Below are positions 63,729-64,000 of a stretch of DNA of 64,000 nt, piece after piece. The stretch comes from Pseudomonas sp. PICF141 (GTDB lineage: Bacteria > Pseudomonadota > Gammaproteobacteria > Pseudomonadales > Pseudomonadaceae). Location of the stretch: positions 1 to 64,000 of the forward strand of contig NZ_MUNM01000078.1 in assembly GCF_002286815.1 (NCBI RefSeq). The letters are read 5' to 3'. Under the pieces are notes generated by a model. It saw only the letters and a program-made list of their open reading frames with translations, ran no database searches and was not told where the DNA came from. How positions within the stretch are numbered: the stretch's first letter is position 1; every line of letters starts with the position of its first letter. The position numbers and the translations under genes are program-made.

Positions 63729-63808
63729 GCCTCTTACTTTGCGTGATATGGCCTGCGCACGTTTGCCGGTATGATAGGCGCCCCCGCAGTCTGGATTGCG
63801 AATACGCC

Positions 63809-64000
63809 ATGACCTTGCAGTACCCAACCATCGCCGATTGCGTCGGCAACACTCCGCTGGTCCGTTTGCAGCGCCTGCCTGGCGCCACCAGCAATACCCT
63901 TTTGCTCAAGCTCGAAGGGAATAACCCGGCGGGTTCGGTCAAGGACCGTCCGGCGCTGTCGATGATCACCCGCGCCGAATTGCGCGGGCAGATCCACGCC
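63809..64000 (+). CDS. cysM: cysteine synthase B, 5' part (cut by window edge)
   Basis: First 64 codons only. MTLQYPTIADCVGNTPLVRL and NNPAGSVKDRPALSMI (PLP-binding Lys) are O-acetylserine sulfhydrylase B sequence. It makes cysteine from O-acetylserine and sulfide or thiosulfate. The neighbour gacS fits the P. aeruginosa gene order. Confidence 0.9.
   Translation, partial: MTLQYPTIADCVGNTPLVRLQRLPGATSNTLLLKLEGNNPAGSVKDRPALSMITRAELRGQIHA

Overview
The window is a piece of a Pseudomonas chromosome, most like the P. fluorescens group. The evidence is recognisable proteins and gene order: FlgA/FlgM/FlgN/YcgR next to CheV/CheR and flgBCDE; NrdA next to an RstA/RstB-type pair; OprH-PhoP-PhoQ near DctA; LdhA-GacS near CysM. 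Pseudomonas-type REP inverted repeats lie between many genes. No complete rRNA or tRNA gene and no CRISPR array was seen.

Region 1 (1 to about 13001) is an integrated mobile element. Its right end is a tyrosine integrase (11617-12828) beside a 3' fragment of tRNA-Arg(CCT) at 12955-13001, read as attR; the other end lies off the left edge. Inward from the integrase come a ribbon-helix-helix gene, a coupled minus-strand operon (AlpA-like protein, a 41-aa ORF, a small HTH protein, a winged-helix replication-type protein), a cluster of four near-palindromic 15-mers that looks like an origin, a small plus-strand operon behind a promoter flanked by twin operators, and three cargo genes: a coiled-coil membrane protein, a SEFIR/TIR protein and a PIN-like nuclease. 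The cargo is AT-rich compared with its surroundings and resembles anti-phage cargo. Leftmost is an overlapping minus-strand operon of phage-type genes (a DUF5681 protein, several unknowns, a lambda gpI-like tail assembly protein). The layout fits a phage satellite or a strongly reduced prophage.

Region 2 (13085-28655) holds a large VCBS/RTX secreted protein, a small unknown protein, a giant CheB-CheR-PAS-histidine kinase-receiver hybrid, a receiver-TPR protein coupled to a small histidine kinase, a gamma-glutamylpolyamine synthetase-type GlnA homologue and an MFS transporter.

Region 3 (28669-36477) is flagellar and chemotaxis: ycgR-flgN-flgM-flgA on minus, cheV-cheR and flgBCDE on plus, with readable sigma-54 (flgA, flgB) and FliA (flgM) promoters.

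Region 4 (36632-50606) carries nrdA with DnaA-box and NrdR-like sites and a long structured leader, a divergent RstA/RstB-type pair, a phosphopantetheinyl transferase, a dienelactone hydrolase, oprH with a three-half-site PhoP box, phoPQ, an AraC regulator, and dctA behind a sigma-54 promoter with two upstream palindromes.

Region 5 (50708-64000) is mostly housekeeping: a CaiB-type CoA transferase, SprT, a Yip1-domain protein, TtcA, a DNA-3-methyladenine glycosylase-like protein, an ArsC-WrbA-DUF2069 operon, a TlpA-like lipoprotein, a META lipoprotein, a zinc-ribbon membrane protein, LdhA, GacS, a truncated DUF1016 gene and the start of cysM.
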